Part shown: piece after piece, positions 44,573 to 53,174 of the stretch
Numbering within the stretch: the first letter of the stretch is position 1
Layout of the letters: the number at the start of each line of letters is the position of its first letter
Assembly (NCBI RefSeq): GCF_947503045.1
Contig: NZ_CANNCF010000002.1
Span: 589,501-653,500 of the forward strand
From: an uncultured Tateyamaria sp.
Lineage (GTDB): Bacteria; Pseudomonadota; Alphaproteobacteria; Rhodobacterales; Rhodobacteraceae
Direction: 5' to 3'
Length of the DNA: 64,000 nt
Made by a program: the position numbers and the translations under genes
The notes under the pieces: model-generated
Databases searched by the model: none
Told to the model about the DNA's origin: nothing
The model's input: only the letters and a program-made list of their open reading frames with translations

Positions 44573-45940
44573 ATGAAACTCAGTCGTCGCAGGTTCGCTG
44601 GCCTCGCTCTGTCCGGTGCAGCGCTGCCCCACGCGGCCATGGGGCAGGACCTCACACCCGAAGAGGCGCAGCGCGCCGCCGTCTTTGGAACCTCGTCGGA
44701 ATTCCGCGCCGCGATGTCCTATATCGAGGCACGTGGCGATCCCGACATGGTGGCTGGTTTGCTGCTGTCGCTCAGGTTCTCGCGGGCGCGTTCCAAGCGG
44801 ATTGCCGAAGTGCTGGCCAATCTGACCGGTGAGGATCACGGCACCGACTGGTTTGACTGGATGCTCTGGCAAGAGGCGCGCCCACAGATTGCTCCCCATT
44901 CCTCCTACCCTGCCTTTGCGCGCGAGATGTACCTGCGGCTGGACCCGGAGTTTGACCAGTTCCTGCGCCCCGAACACATCACCCCTGACCGCACCCGCAT
45001 CCGGCTGGAGGAGGTCACCTGGGGCGGCGTGGTCAAGGACGGTATCCCTTCTCTCGACAACCCGGACCTGATCGCGGCAGAGGCGGCAGAGTATCTGCGC
45101 GGCGACGATCTGGTCTTTGGCGTGACGATAAATGGGGACGCACGGGCCTATCCGCTGCGCATCATGGGCTGGCACGAGATGTTCAACGAGGTGATCGGCG
45201 GTGTCCCGGTCGCGCTGGCCTATTGTACCTTGTGCGGGTCGGGCATCCTGTTTGAAACGCAGCTTGCAGGGCAAAGCAAACCGCTGATCTTTGGCTCGTC
45301 CGGGTTTCTCTATCGCTCCAACAAGCTGATGTTTGACCGGGGCACCAATTCGCTGTGGAACCAGTACACCGGCAGGCCCGTGATCGGACCACTGGTCGAC
45401 AGTGGGATCGCGCTGAAACAACGCCCCGTGGTCATCACCACTTGGGACAGCTGGAAGGCCTCAAATCCCACAACGCGGGTGCTGTCGCTGAACACCGGGC
45501 ATCGGCGCAACTATGGGTCGGGTGTGGTCTACAACGACTACTTCGGCTCACCGGATTTGATGTTCCCGGCGCAGGTGGACCAGCAGGACCACGCGCAAAA
45601 AGACTATGTCTTTGCCATCCGGCAATTCGGGGCGGCGCGAGCCTGGCCGCTGGACGCATTTGCCAAGACGCCCCTGATCAATGACGCGATCACCGACACA
45701 CCGCTATTGCTGGTTGGTGATGCCGAGACGCGGAGTGTACGGGCCTATGAACGTGGTACGCGCAAGTTTACGCCAACCGCAGGTCGGATCAAGGATCAGG
45801 ACGGGGCCGAATGGCGCGTGACCGAAAGCGCCCTGATCGGCCCGGATGGGTCGCGATTGCCGCGGGTGGCGGGGCACATCTCGTACTGGTTTGCGTGGGA
45901 CAATTACCTGGGGGATGCGGCCACGGTCTATGACGGCTGA
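44573..45940 (+). CDS. DUF3179 domain-containing exported protein
   Basis: The 455-residue protein has a Tat-like signal (MKLSRRRFAGLALSGAALP...AMG). The mature DUF3179 core shows GDARAYPLRIMGWHEMFNEV, ALAYCTLCGSGILFET (a conserved CTLCGS motif), SGFLYRSNKLMFDRGTNSLW and TGRPVIGPL. The function of the family is not known to me; the cysteine motif suggests a metal or redox role in the periplasm. ATG 44573 has GGAGG at good spacing; an ATG five codons earlier is possible. Confidence 0.85.
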   Translation: MKLSRRRFAGLALSGAALPHAAMGQDLTPEEAQRAAVFGTSSEFRAAMSYIEARGDPDMVAGLLLSLRFSRARSKRIAEVLANLTGEDHGTDWFDWMLWQEARPQIAPHSSYPAFAREMYLRLDPEFDQFLRPEHITPDRTRIRLEEVTWGGVVKDGIPSLDNPDLIAAEAAEYLRGDDLVFGVTINGDARAYPLRIMGWHEMFNEVIGGVPVALAYCTLCGSGILFETQLAGQSKPLIFGSSGFLYRSNKLMFDRGTNSLWNQYTGRPVIGPLVDSGIALKQRPVVITTWDSWKASNPTTRVLSLNTGHRRNYGSGVVYNDYFGSPDLMFPAQVDQQDHAQKDYVFAIRQFGAARAWPLDAFAKTPLINDAITDTPLLLVGDAETRSVRAYERGTRKFTPTAGRIKDQDGAEWRVTESALIGPDGSRLPRVAGHISYWFAWDNYLGDAATVYDG

Positions 45941-45969
45941 TCCTGGGACTATGCCCCACGCGCAAAGAA

Positions 45970-45995
45970 AAAGGGCCGCCTCAAGGCGACCCTTT
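45970..45995. terminator. Rho-independent terminator, DUF3179/HU
   Basis: AAAGGGCCGCC - tcaa - GGCGACCCTTT forms an 11-base stem with one mismatch between convergent genes. On the minus strand it ends in TTTTT, so it mainly serves the HU gene. Confidence 0.8.
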
Positions 45996-46015
45996 GCATT
46001 GGTCTTACTGCAGAC

Positions 46016-46303
46016 TTAGCCGTTCACGCTGTCTTTCAGCGCCTTGGCGATGGTCATCTTGACGACCTTGTCTGCGTCTTTCTTGAACTGCTCACCGGTG
46101 GCAGGGTTGCGCACCATGCGCTCGGGGCGCTCGCGGCAATAGATCTTGCCAACACCGGGAAGCGTGACGGCACCGCCGCCGGATACTTCCTTGGTGATCA
46201 GGCCGCAGATTGCGTCCAGCGCTGCGCCTGCAGATTTCTTGTCAGTGCCCATATCATCGGCCAGTGCGGCGACGAGTTGGGTTTTGGTCATTGGTTTTGC
46301 CAT
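46016..46303 (-). CDS. HU-family DNA-binding protein
   Basis: The 95-residue histone-like protein dimerises and bends DNA. It begins MAKPMTKTQLVAALADDMGT and contains GGGAVTLPGVGKIYCRERPERMVRNPATGEQFKK, which includes the beta-arm with RNPATGE and the intercalating proline. ATG 46303 follows AGGAGACC; the longer frame to 46399 is rejected. It is a single gene with its own promoter and terminator. Confidence 0.92.
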   Translation of the reverse strand: MAKPMTKTQLVAALADDMGTDKKSAGAALDAICGLITKEVSGGGAVTLPGVGKIYCRERPERMVRNPATGEQFKKDADKVVKMTIAKALKDSVNG

Positions 46304-46402
46304 TTTCTGGTCTCCTTCGTCTGCCCGAGAATTAGGGCCTCCTACCCGTTTTGTAACGGTATGTTGTGGGAAAACACAACGAATAGTGGCCTCTTGCAAG
46401 GG
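46304..46402. promoter_or_regulatory. HU gene promoter region with two tandem inverted repeats
   Basis: CCGTT-ttgt-AACGG (46346-46359) and GTTGTG-ggaaaa-CACAAC (46363-46380) lie side by side 43-77 bases upstream of the HU start. A TTGTGT/TTACAA pair with 17-base spacing falls across them on the minus strand and could be the promoter. The repeats may bind a regulator or HU itself. Confidence 0.45.
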
Positions 46403-46427
46403 AAAAACCGCTGTTTTTTGCGGTTTT
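46403..46427 (-). terminator. Rho-independent terminator after amn
   Basis: On the minus strand AAAACCGC - aaaaaaca - GCGGTTTT is followed by a further T. It lies about 107 bases beyond the amn stop and before the HU promoter. Confidence 0.7.
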
Positions 46428-46533
46428 CAGCCCATTTCGGCACTTTGCGTTTGATCCGAGACCCGAAATCGCAAGGCGCGTTCGACCAAAGGGACAGGCA
46501 GCGCCTTGTGATTCATGCAGAACGCAAAGTGCT

Positions 46534-47994
46534 TTACAGGAAGGCCGTCTCGTCAAAGGCGCGCAATTTGCGGCTATGAATGCGTTCCAGAGGCATTTCG
46601 CGCAACTGCTCCATCGCCCGGATTCCGATCATCAAATGCCGTGCAACCTGCTCTTTGTAGAAATTCGAGGCCATGCCCGGAAGCTTCAATTCGCCGTGCA
46701 GCGGCTTGTCCGAAACGCACAAAAGCGTCCCATAGGGCACCCGGAATCGATAGCCGTTGGCGGCGATGGTGGCGCTTTCCATATCCAGCGCGATGGCGCG
46801 CGATTGGGACAGGCGCTGCACCGGGCCGTGCTGGTCGCGCAGTTCCCAGTTGCGGTCGTCATGGGTGGCGACGGTGCCGGTGCGCATGATGCGCTTGAGG
46901 TCATAACCCTTGAGCTCGGTCACTCTGGCCACGGCTTCTTCCAGCGCGATCTGAATTTCGGCTAGCGCCGGGATCGGCACCCATGGCGGCAGGTCGTTGT
47001 CCAGCACGTGATCCTCGCGCAGATAGCCGTGGGCCAGCACGAAATCGCCCAGCGCCTGAGAGTTGCGCAGTCCCGCGCAGTGACCAACCATCAGCCATGC
47101 ATGTGGGCGCAGAACCGCAATGTGGTCCGTGGCAGTTTTGGCGTTGGACGGACCGACCCCGATATTGACCAGCGTGATGCCCGACCCGTCCGCCCGCTTG
47201 AGGTGATAGGTCGGCATTTGCGGTGTCTTGGGGCTGTCTGCAAGGGGCTGATCCCCGCTGGTGATTTCCTCGTTCCCGGTCGAGACAAACGACGTATACC
47301 CGCTGTCCGGATCGTCCAGTTGGGTGCGGGCATAGGCCTCGAACTCCGAGACATAGAACTGGTAGTTGGTAAACAGCACGTGATTCTGGAAGTGATGCGG
47401 CGCAGTCGCCGTGTAGTGTGCCAGTCGGGCCAGCGAATAGTCGATGCGCTGCGCGGTAAAGGGGGCCAGCGGGGCGATCCCGTCCACAGGCTCGTAGGTT
47501 CCGTTGACGATATCGTCGTTGGTGTTGGACAGGTCCGGCACGTCAAACACATCGCGCATGGAAAACGAGGCTGCCCCCTGTTGCGGCACCGAAATGTCCG
47601 GGTCATTGGCCACAGCGAAATGCACAGGCATCGGCGTGTTGGAATAGCCTATTTCGACCGGTTGGTCGTGGTTGGTGATCAACAGGCCAATCTGCTGGAC
47701 CAGGTAGTTCTCGAACAGATCGGGGCGCGTCACCGTAGTGGCATAGGTGCCCGGATTGGGCACATGGCCAAAGCTCAGCCGTGTGTCGACCCGGGAATAG
47801 GTCGTCGTGGTGAAGCGGATCTCGGGATAAAAGGCGCGGATGCGCCCCTCGGGCGGGCCGTCCTGCATGGCGTCCATGAACTGGTCGCACAGGAACTTGA
47901 CCGCCTGATCATAAAGTACCTTGAGATGCGCGACCGCGGCCCTGGCATCGTGGAATTCGGTATGGGCATGTGTGCCCGGAGAAAGCGTTTTCAT
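46534..47994 (-). CDS. amn: AMP nucleosidase
   Basis: This 486-residue enzyme hydrolyses AMP to adenine and ribose-5-phosphate. The N-terminal domain carries FYPEIRFTTTTYSRVDTRLSFGHV (about residues 55-78); the C-terminal nucleosidase domain, of the purine-nucleoside phosphorylase fold, shows LVNIGVGPSNAKTATDHIAVLRPHAWLMVGHCAGLRNSQ, SRAIALDMESATIAANGYRF (catalytic MES) and GTLLCVSDKPLHGELK. Length matches E. coli Amn (484). It is translationally coupled (ATGA) to adenine deaminase, which uses its product. Confidence 0.95.
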   Translation of the reverse strand: MKTLSPGTHAHTEFHDARAAVAHLKVLYDQAVKFLCDQFMDAMQDGPPEGRIRAFYPEIRFTTTTYSRVDTRLSFGHVPNPGTYATTVTRPDLFENYLVQQIGLLITNHDQPVEIGYSNTPMPVHFAVANDPDISVPQQGAASFSMRDVFDVPDLSNTNDDIVNGTYEPVDGIAPLAPFTAQRIDYSLARLAHYTATAPHHFQNHVLFTNYQFYVSEFEAYARTQLDDPDSGYTSFVSTGNEEITSGDQPLADSPKTPQMPTYHLKRADGSGITLVNIGVGPSNAKTATDHIAVLRPHAWLMVGHCAGLRNSQALGDFVLAHGYLREDHVLDNDLPPWVPIPALAEIQIALEEAVARVTELKGYDLKRIMRTGTVATHDDRNWELRDQHGPVQRLSQSRAIALDMESATIAANGYRFRVPYGTLLCVSDKPLHGELKLPGMASNFYKEQVARHLMIGIRAMEQLREMPLERIHSRKLRAFDETAFL

Positions 47995-49805
47995 GTTGTT
48001 GGCTCAAGTATTGGAATGAATTCAAAGCTGCGCACATCGACCAAACCAAGGTCAGAGATGCGCAATTCGGGGATGACAACCAGCGCCAGAAGCGAATGTT
48101 GCATGTAGGCGTTGTTCAGTGTGCAGCCGCAGTCGACCATGGCCTGCACCATTTTGTCGGCCGATGCTGCGACCTCGCGGGCCGGGCTGTCGGACATCAG
48201 ACCCGCAATGGGCAATTCGACCAGTGCAAGCTCTTCTCCATTACGCCAGATCGTAATGCCGCCACCCACTTCGGCCAGTCGGTTGGCGGCCAGCGCCATC
48301 TGGTCACGATCCGTGCCGACGACAATCATGTGATGGCTGTCATGGGCCACGGTCGAAGCCATGGCCATCTGACCCTGATAGTTGAACCCCGCCACCAGTG
48401 CATTGGTCACGCCACCGGTCGCGCGGTGCCGTTCGACCAGTGCGATCTGGCAGGTGTCGCCGTGGGGTTCAACCTTGCCATCACTGACCGGCATGTCGCG
48501 TTTCAATGCCCTGGTCGGGGCTTGGTTTTCGACAACACCGATCACGTTGGCGGTGACAGAGTTTCGCCCTTCGGGCGCTTTGATTTCGAAATCTGCTGCC
48601 GTCTTGTCCGCGCCCATGTGCACTGTCTGGCGCGCAGTCTCAGGCCAATCGAGATGCGGGCAGGTCACGGTCAAGGCGCCGTCCATGGCGACGGTCTTGC
48701 CGCGCGCAATCACTTGCTCAATTGGCAGAGTTGCCAGATCAGAGGTCAGGATCACATCCGCCCGACGCCCCGGGGTCAGCGAACCGATCTCGCGCTCCAG
48801 CCCGAAATGGGTGGCCGTGTTGATCGTCGCCATCTGCAGCGCGATCAACGGATCACACCCGCAAGCGATGGCATGACGCACCACGCGGTTCATGTGCCCC
48901 TCGTTCACCAATGTGCCCGAATGGCAATCGTCCGTGCACAGGATCATGTTGCGCGGATCGAGGCCCTTTTCCGTGATCGCCGTGATCTGCGTTTCCACGT
49001 CATACCAGGCCGAGCCCAGTCGGATCATCGACCGCATGCCCTGACGCATTCGCGCAATGGCGTCTGCCTCGACCGTGCCCTCGTGATCATCCGCTGGCCC
49101 ACCGGCCACATAGGCAGCAAAGCCGGGGCCGAGATCGGGCGAGGCATAGTGCCCGCCCACCGTCTTGCCAGCGCGTTGGGTCGCGGCGACTTCGGCCAGC
49201 ATTTGCGGGTCGCCCGCCGCCATTCCGGGAAAATTCATCATTTCGCCAAGACCGATGATACCGGGCCAAGCCATGGCTTCAGCCACATCCTCGGCTGAAA
49301 TCTCGTATCCGGTCGTCTCCATCCCCGGCGCCGAGGGCGCGCAGGACGGCATCTGCGTCCAGATGTTCACGGGTTGCATCAGCGCCTCGTCATGCATCAA
49401 CCGCACACCCTTGAGACCCAGCACATTGGCGATCTCATGGGGGTCGGTAAACATGGATGTCGTGCCATGGGGGATAACGGCGGCGGCGAATTCGGCCGGG
49501 GTAAGCATGCCCGATTCTATATGCATGTGACCGTCACAGAGGCCCGGCACCATGTAGCGCCCATTGGCCTCGATCAATTGCGTCTCAGGTCCGGTGCAAT
49601 AGCTGGCGTCCGGCACAACACAGGCAATGCGCCCGTGCCGGATGGCAATGTCATGGCCCGGCAGCGCCTCGCGGGTGTGGACGTTCACCCAGATGCCACC
49701 ACGGATCACAGTGTCAGCCGGACTGCGTCCTGCGGCCACGTCTACAAGGTCAGAGGCAACGTCTGGCCAGCTAGGAAAGGGGGTTTGGGAAAGGTCATGT
49801 TCCAT
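47991..49805 (-). CDS. ade: Adenine deaminase
   Basis: The 604-residue amidohydrolase converts adenine to hypoxanthine plus ammonia. The metal site HMHIES (from CDGHMHIESGMLTP), PHGTTSMFTDPHEIANVLG, TDDCHSGTLVNEGHMN and GRRADVILTSDL are conserved. The C-terminal domain has the AHDSHHMIVVGTDRDQM segment. ATG 49805 is chosen; the frame can be extended five codons to a TTG. With amn downstream it forms a two-step route from AMP to hypoxanthine that bypasses AMP deaminase. Confidence 0.94.
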   Translation of the reverse strand: MEHDLSQTPFPSWPDVASDLVDVAAGRSPADTVIRGGIWVNVHTREALPGHDIAIRHGRIACVVPDASYCTGPETQLIEANGRYMVPGLCDGHMHIESGMLTPAEFAAAVIPHGTTSMFTDPHEIANVLGLKGVRLMHDEALMQPVNIWTQMPSCAPSAPGMETTGYEISAEDVAEAMAWPGIIGLGEMMNFPGMAAGDPQMLAEVAATQRAGKTVGGHYASPDLGPGFAAYVAGGPADDHEGTVEADAIARMRQGMRSMIRLGSAWYDVETQITAITEKGLDPRNMILCTDDCHSGTLVNEGHMNRVVRHAIACGCDPLIALQMATINTATHFGLEREIGSLTPGRRADVILTSDLATLPIEQVIARGKTVAMDGALTVTCPHLDWPETARQTVHMGADKTAADFEIKAPEGRNSVTANVIGVVENQAPTRALKRDMPVSDGKVEPHGDTCQIALVERHRATGGVTNALVAGFNYQGQMAMASTVAHDSHHMIVVGTDRDQMALAANRLAEVGGGITIWRNGEELALVELPIAGLMSDSPAREVAASADKMVQAMVDCGCTLNNAYMQHSLLALVVIPELRISDLGLVDVRSFEFIPILEPTT

Positions 49806-49824
49806 GTCCCGTTGGATCAAGAAT

Positions 49825-49854
49825 TCACGTCAGGCGCAAGGGGGCCTGACGTGA
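49825..49854. promoter_or_regulatory. 11-bp perfect inverted repeat between ade and the VOC gene
   Basis: TCACGTCAGGC (49825-49835) and GCCTGACGTGA (49844-49854) with an 8-base loop lie 20 bases before the ade start and 69 before the VOC gene. It lacks a T run, so an operator or a leader-RNA hairpin controlling the ade-amn pair is more likely than a terminator. Confidence 0.6.
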
Positions 49855-49923
49855 TGTCGTCAAAGCTTCATTTCTTTGCCCATTTCGGTTGACCTTGCGG
49901 ATAGGCAACGCGAGGCTGATTGC

Positions 49924-50349
49924 ATGGATTATGACAGCATAGACGCGGACGAATTCGGGCGGGGGTTGCGTGGCATTGGCCTTAACCTGCTGGTGCGGGA
50001 TGTCGGGGCCGAGGTCGCCTTTTTGCAGGGCGTGTTCGGAATGACCGCGCATCAGCCCACGGCCGATTTCGCGATCATGTCTTACGGGGATCAGGTGTTT
50101 CAACTGCACAGCGATGGCACCTATCATTCGAACCCGCTGCTGAGCCTGCTGCCCGAAAACCCGCCGCGCGGCGGAGGCATCGAAATCCGGCTTTATGACA
50201 CGGACCCCGAAGAGGCCGTGGCGCGTACCGAGGCCCATGGTGGCACGATCCTGCAAGAACCGACGGACAAGCCGCACGGCCTGCGCGAGGCCTATATCCT
50301 GTGCGAGAATGGCTATGCTTGGGTGCCCTCGCGGGCAAAGAGTGACTGA
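49924..50349 (+). CDS. VOC (glyoxalase/bleomycin-resistance) superfamily protein
   Basis: The 141-residue protein has the paired beta-alpha-beta-beta-beta pattern of the vicinal-oxygen-chelate fold: LRGIGLNLLVRDVGAEVAFL at the start and a second half with GGIEIRLYDTDPEEAVARTEAHGG and LREAYILCENGYAWVPS. Function is unassigned; members include lyases, dioxygenases and resistance proteins. ATG 49924 gives a natural start; the frame extends 16 codons upstream without a ribosome site. Confidence 0.8.
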   Translation: MDYDSIDADEFGRGLRGIGLNLLVRDVGAEVAFLQGVFGMTAHQPTADFAIMSYGDQVFQLHSDGTYHSNPLLSLLPENPPRGGGIEIRLYDTDPEEAVARTEAHGGTILQEPTDKPHGLREAYILCENGYAWVPSRAKSD

Positions 50350-50741
50350 GCGCGAGTGTGAAATTTGTCATTGATACAGGGATGGGTGCGGGAGCCGATC
50401 CATTGCCAGTCCGCGGGATGGCGAAGATACGCTGTTTCCCGGGCGGTTTATGGATCGAGGATATCTCTCGGCTGGCCTGTCGCACCAAGACCAGCCAAAT
50501 CGCCAGCCCGGTCGGGCGGACTGGCGATGGATCAGCGCCTTCGGCTTGATTCCGATCCGGGCACAAATCACGGTACCGCGAAAACCTTGTTGACCCTACG
50601 TCTGATAAGGTTGTCCCGACCCAATGCCGGAAATGCAATACACCCGCCCCTCTCCGATGTCGCAATCAGAACATCCTTTGGGGTTGATCGCGACCGGGGG
50701 TGTCCTGCACCCTTTGCCCCAACACAAAGGGAGCCCGCACC
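50350..50741. other. 392-base non-coding stretch with a long hairpin
   Basis: I see no convincing gene. One frame is open from 50365 to 50745 on the plus strand, but its Arg/Ser/Pro-rich product has no fold-like features. An imperfect inverted repeat ATCGCCAGCCCG (50499-50510) / CGGACTGGCGAT (50517-50528) with one mismatch could form a 12-base stem. It is not followed by T residues. The aldolase promoter should lie in the last 100 bases. Confidence 0.5.
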
Positions 50742-51497
50742 ATGACCGTCACCGACCTCCGCCCGAACATGGACCACTGGCAGGAGCGGGTGGACCTTGC
50801 CGCGGCGTTCCGCTGGACCGTGCGCCTGAACATGCACGAGGCGGTGGCGAACCACTTTTCCCTGTCGATCAATGAGGACGGCACCCGGTTCCTGATGAAC
50901 CCCAACCAGATGCACTTTTCCCGCATCAAGGCGTCCGACCTGATCGTGGTCGATGCCAATGATCCCACCAGCATGGAAGGGCCCGACGCACCTGACCCAA
51001 CCGCGTGGGGGCTACACGGGGGAATGCACAAATTCTGCGCCCACGCGCGCTGTGCGATGCATGTGCATTCGCCGTACGCAACTGCCCTCGCCGCGCTCGC
51101 GGACAGCACCCTGCCGCCTGTGGACCAGAACGGCTGCATGTTCTTCAACCGGGTTGTGGTGGATGACAGCTATGGCGGTCTGGCCTTTGAGGAAGAGGGC
51201 GAACGCTGCGCGAAACTGTTCGATGACCCGAAGAAAAAGGTGATGGTCATGGGCAATCACGGCATCATGGTGCTGGGCGACACGGTGGCCGACACGTTCA
51301 ACCGGATGTTCTATTTCGAACGGGCCTGCCAGACATACGTTCTGGCCCTGCAGACCGGCAAACCCTTGCGGGTGATCCCGGATGACATAGCGGAAAAGAC
51401 CGCTCAGGAAATCGAGGACTATCCGGAACAGGACGAACGGCACCTGGCCGAGTTGAAATCCATTCTGGATGAGGAGGGGTCGAACTATGCCAGCTGA
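50742..51497 (+). CDS. Class II aldolase/adducin family protein
   Basis: The 251-residue protein has the zinc-aldolase fold with NHFSLSINEDGTRFLMNP near the N-terminus, the metal-binding HVHSPYATALAAL (HxH) and a third ligand in MGNHGIMVLGDT. Acid residue and loop positions fit sugar-phosphate aldolases or decarboxylases, but the substrate is unknown. ATG 50742 follows GGGAG. The 3' end overlaps the sterol-desaturase-like gene by 11 bases, so the two are co-translated. Confidence 0.87.
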   Translation: MTVTDLRPNMDHWQERVDLAAAFRWTVRLNMHEAVANHFSLSINEDGTRFLMNPNQMHFSRIKASDLIVVDANDPTSMEGPDAPDPTAWGLHGGMHKFCAHARCAMHVHSPYATALAALADSTLPPVDQNGCMFFNRVVVDDSYGGLAFEEEGERCAKLFDDPKKKVMVMGNHGIMVLGDTVADTFNRMFYFERACQTYVLALQTGKPLRVIPDDIAEKTAQEIEDYPEQDERHLAELKSILDEEGSNYAS

Positions 51498-52476
51498 CGC
51501 CGAAGCCAAGGAAGCCGGGCGCTGGAACCACCGCCCGCCGACGCCCATCGCCCAGAACCCGCTGTTCCTGTGGCCGCCAAGGCCGGTCGCGATCCTCAAA
51601 TGGTATGCGGCCTTCTGGTTCGAAATCTCGACCACAACACTGTGCCTGCTGCTGGCCTTCGGTGCGTATTTCCTGATACTACCGCCGCTCGAGGCGATGC
51701 AGACCGTTCAGCCCGGTTGGATGATCAGGGTGTGGCTCGCCAATCTGGTGCCGCAATGCCTGATCGCAGGGGCGCTGCACCACTGGTTGATCACCAAGAA
51801 AGGTCAGGGCGATGCGACCAAGTTCGATCCACGGGATCAGAACCGCAGGAATGGCAGCTTCACCTTCAACAATCAGGTGCTGGACAACATGTTCTGGCAC
51901 ATCGCCAGCGGCATCACCCTCTGGACCCTTGCCCAGATCGGTGTGTTCTGGATGATGGCCAACGGCTATGCGCCCGTGCTGCTGTTTCCGGACAACCCGG
52001 TCTGGTTTGTCGCCGCCTTCGTGCTGATCCCGATCTGGTCGAGCTTTCATTTCTACTGGATTCACCGGGCCCTGCATTGGCCGCCGCTCTACAAGCTTGC
52101 GCACAGCCTGCATCACCGTAACGTCAATATCGGTCCATGGTCCGGCATCGCCATGCACCCGGTCGAGCATCTGTTGTTCTATACAAATTTCGCGATCCAT
52201 CTGGTAGTGCCCACCCACCCATTGCACGTGATGTTCCACGGCTATGTGCAGTCCACGCACCCCGTGTTCTCGCATTCGGGTTTCGAGGATCTGGTGGTCA
52301 AGGACAACAAGCAGATGCGTATGGGCGTTTTCTTTCACCAGCTGCATCACCGCTATTTCGAGTGCAATTACGGCACCGTGGAAATGCCGTGGGATCGCTG
52401 GTTTGGCAGCTATCACGACGGCACTGGCCAAGCGACCGAAGAGGCCCGGGCGCGCAAGACGCAGATGTACACCTAG
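51487..52476 (+). CDS. Sterol desaturase / fatty acid hydroxylase superfamily membrane protein
   Basis: A 329-residue integral membrane di-iron enzyme. Hydrophobic helices lie at about 46-64, 76-97, 137-160 and 176-192. Histidine clusters are in the usual order: HRALH, HSLHHRN, a further HPVEH, and HQLHHRYFE. It probably hydroxylates or desaturates a lipid, with the substrate unknown. The start overlaps the aldolase 3' end and has GAGGAGGGG as ribosome site. Confidence 0.88.
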   Translation: MPADAEAKEAGRWNHRPPTPIAQNPLFLWPPRPVAILKWYAAFWFEISTTTLCLLLAFGAYFLILPPLEAMQTVQPGWMIRVWLANLVPQCLIAGALHHWLITKKGQGDATKFDPRDQNRRNGSFTFNNQVLDNMFWHIASGITLWTLAQIGVFWMMANGYAPVLLFPDNPVWFVAAFVLIPIWSSFHFYWIHRALHWPPLYKLAHSLHHRNVNIGPWSGIAMHPVEHLLFYTNFAIHLVVPTHPLHVMFHGYVQSTHPVFSHSGFEDLVVKDNKQMRMGVFFHQLHHRYFECNYGTVEMPWDRWFGSYHDGTGQATEEARARKTQMYT

Positions 52477-53099
52477 GCCTTGCGGAACGCCAAAAGCAGC
52501 GCGGTGTCCTGCGCATGGGGACCAGTGGAGTCGGGCGCATAGATGGCCACTTCGGTCTGGCTGAGATCGGTGATGCGCCCTGCACTTTCGTCCATCTTGG
52601 CGGCAAAGCCTGCGGCCTGAAAATGCTGGGCGTTTACTGACAACACGATCCAGCCACCGGGCCGCACCATATCCAGCACGGTGTCGATACCTGCGGGGCC
52701 CACATGACCATGGGTGAAGGTCCCTGAACTGACAGCGCCCTGATAAAGCGCGACTGGAATGGTCAGACCCTCCAGCAGGTTGCCCTCGAACAGGTGGCGA
52801 TAGGTGCCCTTCGTGCGGGCCTCGGCCAGCATCTGGGGCGAGATGTCGGTGCCATCCACGGGGCCGATCCCGCGCGCGGCCAGCGCCTGCCCGCACAATC
52901 CTGTCCCGGCGCCGACGTCCAGAACGGGGCCAAACCCACCCATCAGCGCAAAATGGCGCGCGACTTCGAGATGCAGGATATAGCCGCTGGCTTGGGCAAA
53001 GCTGTGATCGTAACTCTCCGCCCAGTCGGCATAAAGCTGCACGGAATCCGCGGGCGTTTCCAGCGCATAGGCGCGGTCGAGGTCGGGCGTTTCGCTCAT
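52473..53099 (-). CDS. Class I SAM-dependent methyltransferase
   Basis: The 208-residue Rossmann methyltransferase has motif I VLDVGAGTGLCG (the SAM-binding loop), GTDISPQMLAEA, and a later GGWIVLSVNA. The N-terminus MSETPDLDRAYALETPADSV with YADWAESYDHSF resembles small-molecule methyltransferases of the Methyltransf_11/25 type. The frame reaches 53165, but ATG 53099 matches the family start. Its stop shares CTAG with the convergent desaturase stop. Confidence 0.83.
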   Translation of the reverse strand: MSETPDLDRAYALETPADSVQLYADWAESYDHSFAQASGYILHLEVARHFALMGGFGPVLDVGAGTGLCGQALAARGIGPVDGTDISPQMLAEARTKGTYRHLFEGNLLEGLTIPVALYQGAVSSGTFTHGHVGPAGIDTVLDMVRPGGWIVLSVNAQHFQAAGFAAKMDESAGRITDLSQTEVAIYAPDSTGPHAQDTALLLAFRKA

Positions 53100-53129
53100 C
53101 CCGCATTTAGGTAAAGTGGCGCACGGATT

Positions 53130-53144
53130 GGCAAGGGGCTTGCC
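53130..53144. promoter_or_regulatory. GGCAAG-ggg-CTTGCC palindrome, methyltransferase/SDR
   Basis: A perfect 6-base-arm repeat lies in the middle of the 75-base divergent gap, equally near both starts. It is a small candidate operator. Confidence 0.35.
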
Positions 53145-53174
53145 GCGCGCGCGCGCAATTGTCACCTATTGGGC

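Noticed and set aside
44444-45421. Extended frame upstream of the EamA transporter
   Set aside because: The extension lies antisense to the DUF3179 gene and lacks protein-like features; ATG 44443 matches the family start.
50365-50745. 126-codon frame in the 392-base gap
   Set aside because: No ribosome site, Arg/Ser/Pro-rich composition and no recognisable domain; it ends just inside the aldolase gene.
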